Part shown: in pieces, positions 63,416 through 64,000 of the stretch
Layout of the letters: every line of letters begins with the position of its first letter
How positions within the stretch are numbered: position 1 is the first letter of the stretch
Assembly: GCF_027580225.2 (NCBI RefSeq)
Contig: NW_027395277.1
Location: 992,001 to 1,056,000 of the forward strand
DNA length: 64,000 bases
Direction: 5' to 3'
From: Misgurnus anguillicaudatus
Taxonomy: Eukaryota; Chordata; Actinopteri; Cypriniformes; Cobitidae
Position numbers and translations under genes: made by a program
The notes under the pieces: generated by a model
What the model was told of the DNA's origin: nothing
What the model saw: the letters and a program-made list of their open reading frames with translations, nothing else
The model's database searches: none

Positions 63416-63516
63416 AAGAATATGTTTTAAATATATGCAAAATACATTTTGTAGAAAGGAAAGCTTAATTAAATATGTTTAGTTTTAAAAACGGTGGTTA
63501 TCTCGTTTTGCAACGA

Positions 63517-63627
<111 letters not shown>

Positions 63628-64000
63628 CCCGTATGGGTATAAAAATTCAAGATTCACGATTATTTGTGTGTTTTATGTGGTAAAATAAAACCTGAAAATA
63701 TATTTGTGTTATGTTAACCTAAGATCTTATTTAAGGAGTTTAACCAAAACCTCATTAAAAACACATATTTACTGTGTTCACCACAATGATAATGGTAGTG
63801 CTACAATGCTGGGTTTGGCCCACAAAAATATGGCCCTGTCACAAATGGCACACTCCGGACTTGTGGACCTCCTTAGAGTCCATACTTTGATGACATCATG
63901 TAGTGCAGACCCATAGGGACCATTGACGCGAATCCAAGAGGGTGCACCGAAGTTGTATTTTGGAACAGACTGGAGCGTCACGCCGAAAATAGGAAGAGAA
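63628..64000. other. Right edge, probable repeat fragment
   Basis: GGACTTGTGGACCTCCTTAG and nearby sequence looks like part of an interspersed element that continues beyond the window. No gene. Confidence 0.35.

Overview
The window is vertebrate, almost certainly teleost and probably cyprinid, nuclear DNA. It is AT-rich, with short spliced exons, microsatellites, tRNA-derived SINEs, Tc1/mariner relics and several of the short non-autonomous DNA elements common in cyprinid genomes. Species cannot be read from the sequence.

One protein-coding gene is supported. The whole stretch from about 53.1 kb down to position 1 is the 5' half of a synaptotagmin-7 gene (syt7; a or b copy not resolved) on the minus strand. 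Six exons fit by homology, splice sites and reading phase: exon 1 with the start codon (52,920-52,956 plus 5' leader), the transmembrane exon (45,260-45,363), the juxtamembrane exon (30,363-30,442), and three linker exons (18,634-18,801; 12,495-12,890; 2,786-2,902). All three linker exons start and end in phase 2 and have lengths divisible by three, so each can be skipped or included without breaking the frame. The C2A and C2B exons lie to the left of position 1. The linker exon at 12.5 kb is preceded on the sense strand by about 510 nt of pyrimidine-rich sequence with no AG dinucleotide, which marks it as a candidate for regulated splicing.

The rest is intron and upstream DNA filled with repeats, many nested. 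From left to right: a two-level minisatellite (0.5-2.2 kb); two related Tc1 elements (3.3-4.8 and 8.6-9.9 kb); a TTAA-flanked composite (5.4-7.1 kb); SINEs (5.5, 11.4, 14.1, 31.1 kb); a stack of at least five elements at 20.1-23.9 kb, one carrying a broken Myb/SANT-like gene; an 8-bp-TSD hAT-like element (24,955-29,142) holding an inner long-TIR element whose core is about 26 copies of a 102-bp satellite with a higher-order period; further nests at 31.6-32.9, 38.4-40.3, 42.7-44.4 and 46.1-47.9 kb; a third Tc1 relic at 35.5-36.4 kb; a perfect 60-bp palindrome at 37.3 kb; and long AG/CT repeats at 38.0-38.3 kb.

Right of exon 1 (53.1-64 kb), which is upstream of syt7, no gene is seen. It holds a 2-kb AGAC/AGAT array, a short reverse-transcriptase fragment of a LINE inserted in another repeat, further nested MITE-like repeats, and a (TA)44 tract.

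Coordinates of exons come from reading splice sites directly. Repeat family assignments rest on terminal inverted repeats, target-site duplications and recognisable protein motifs, without any database search.
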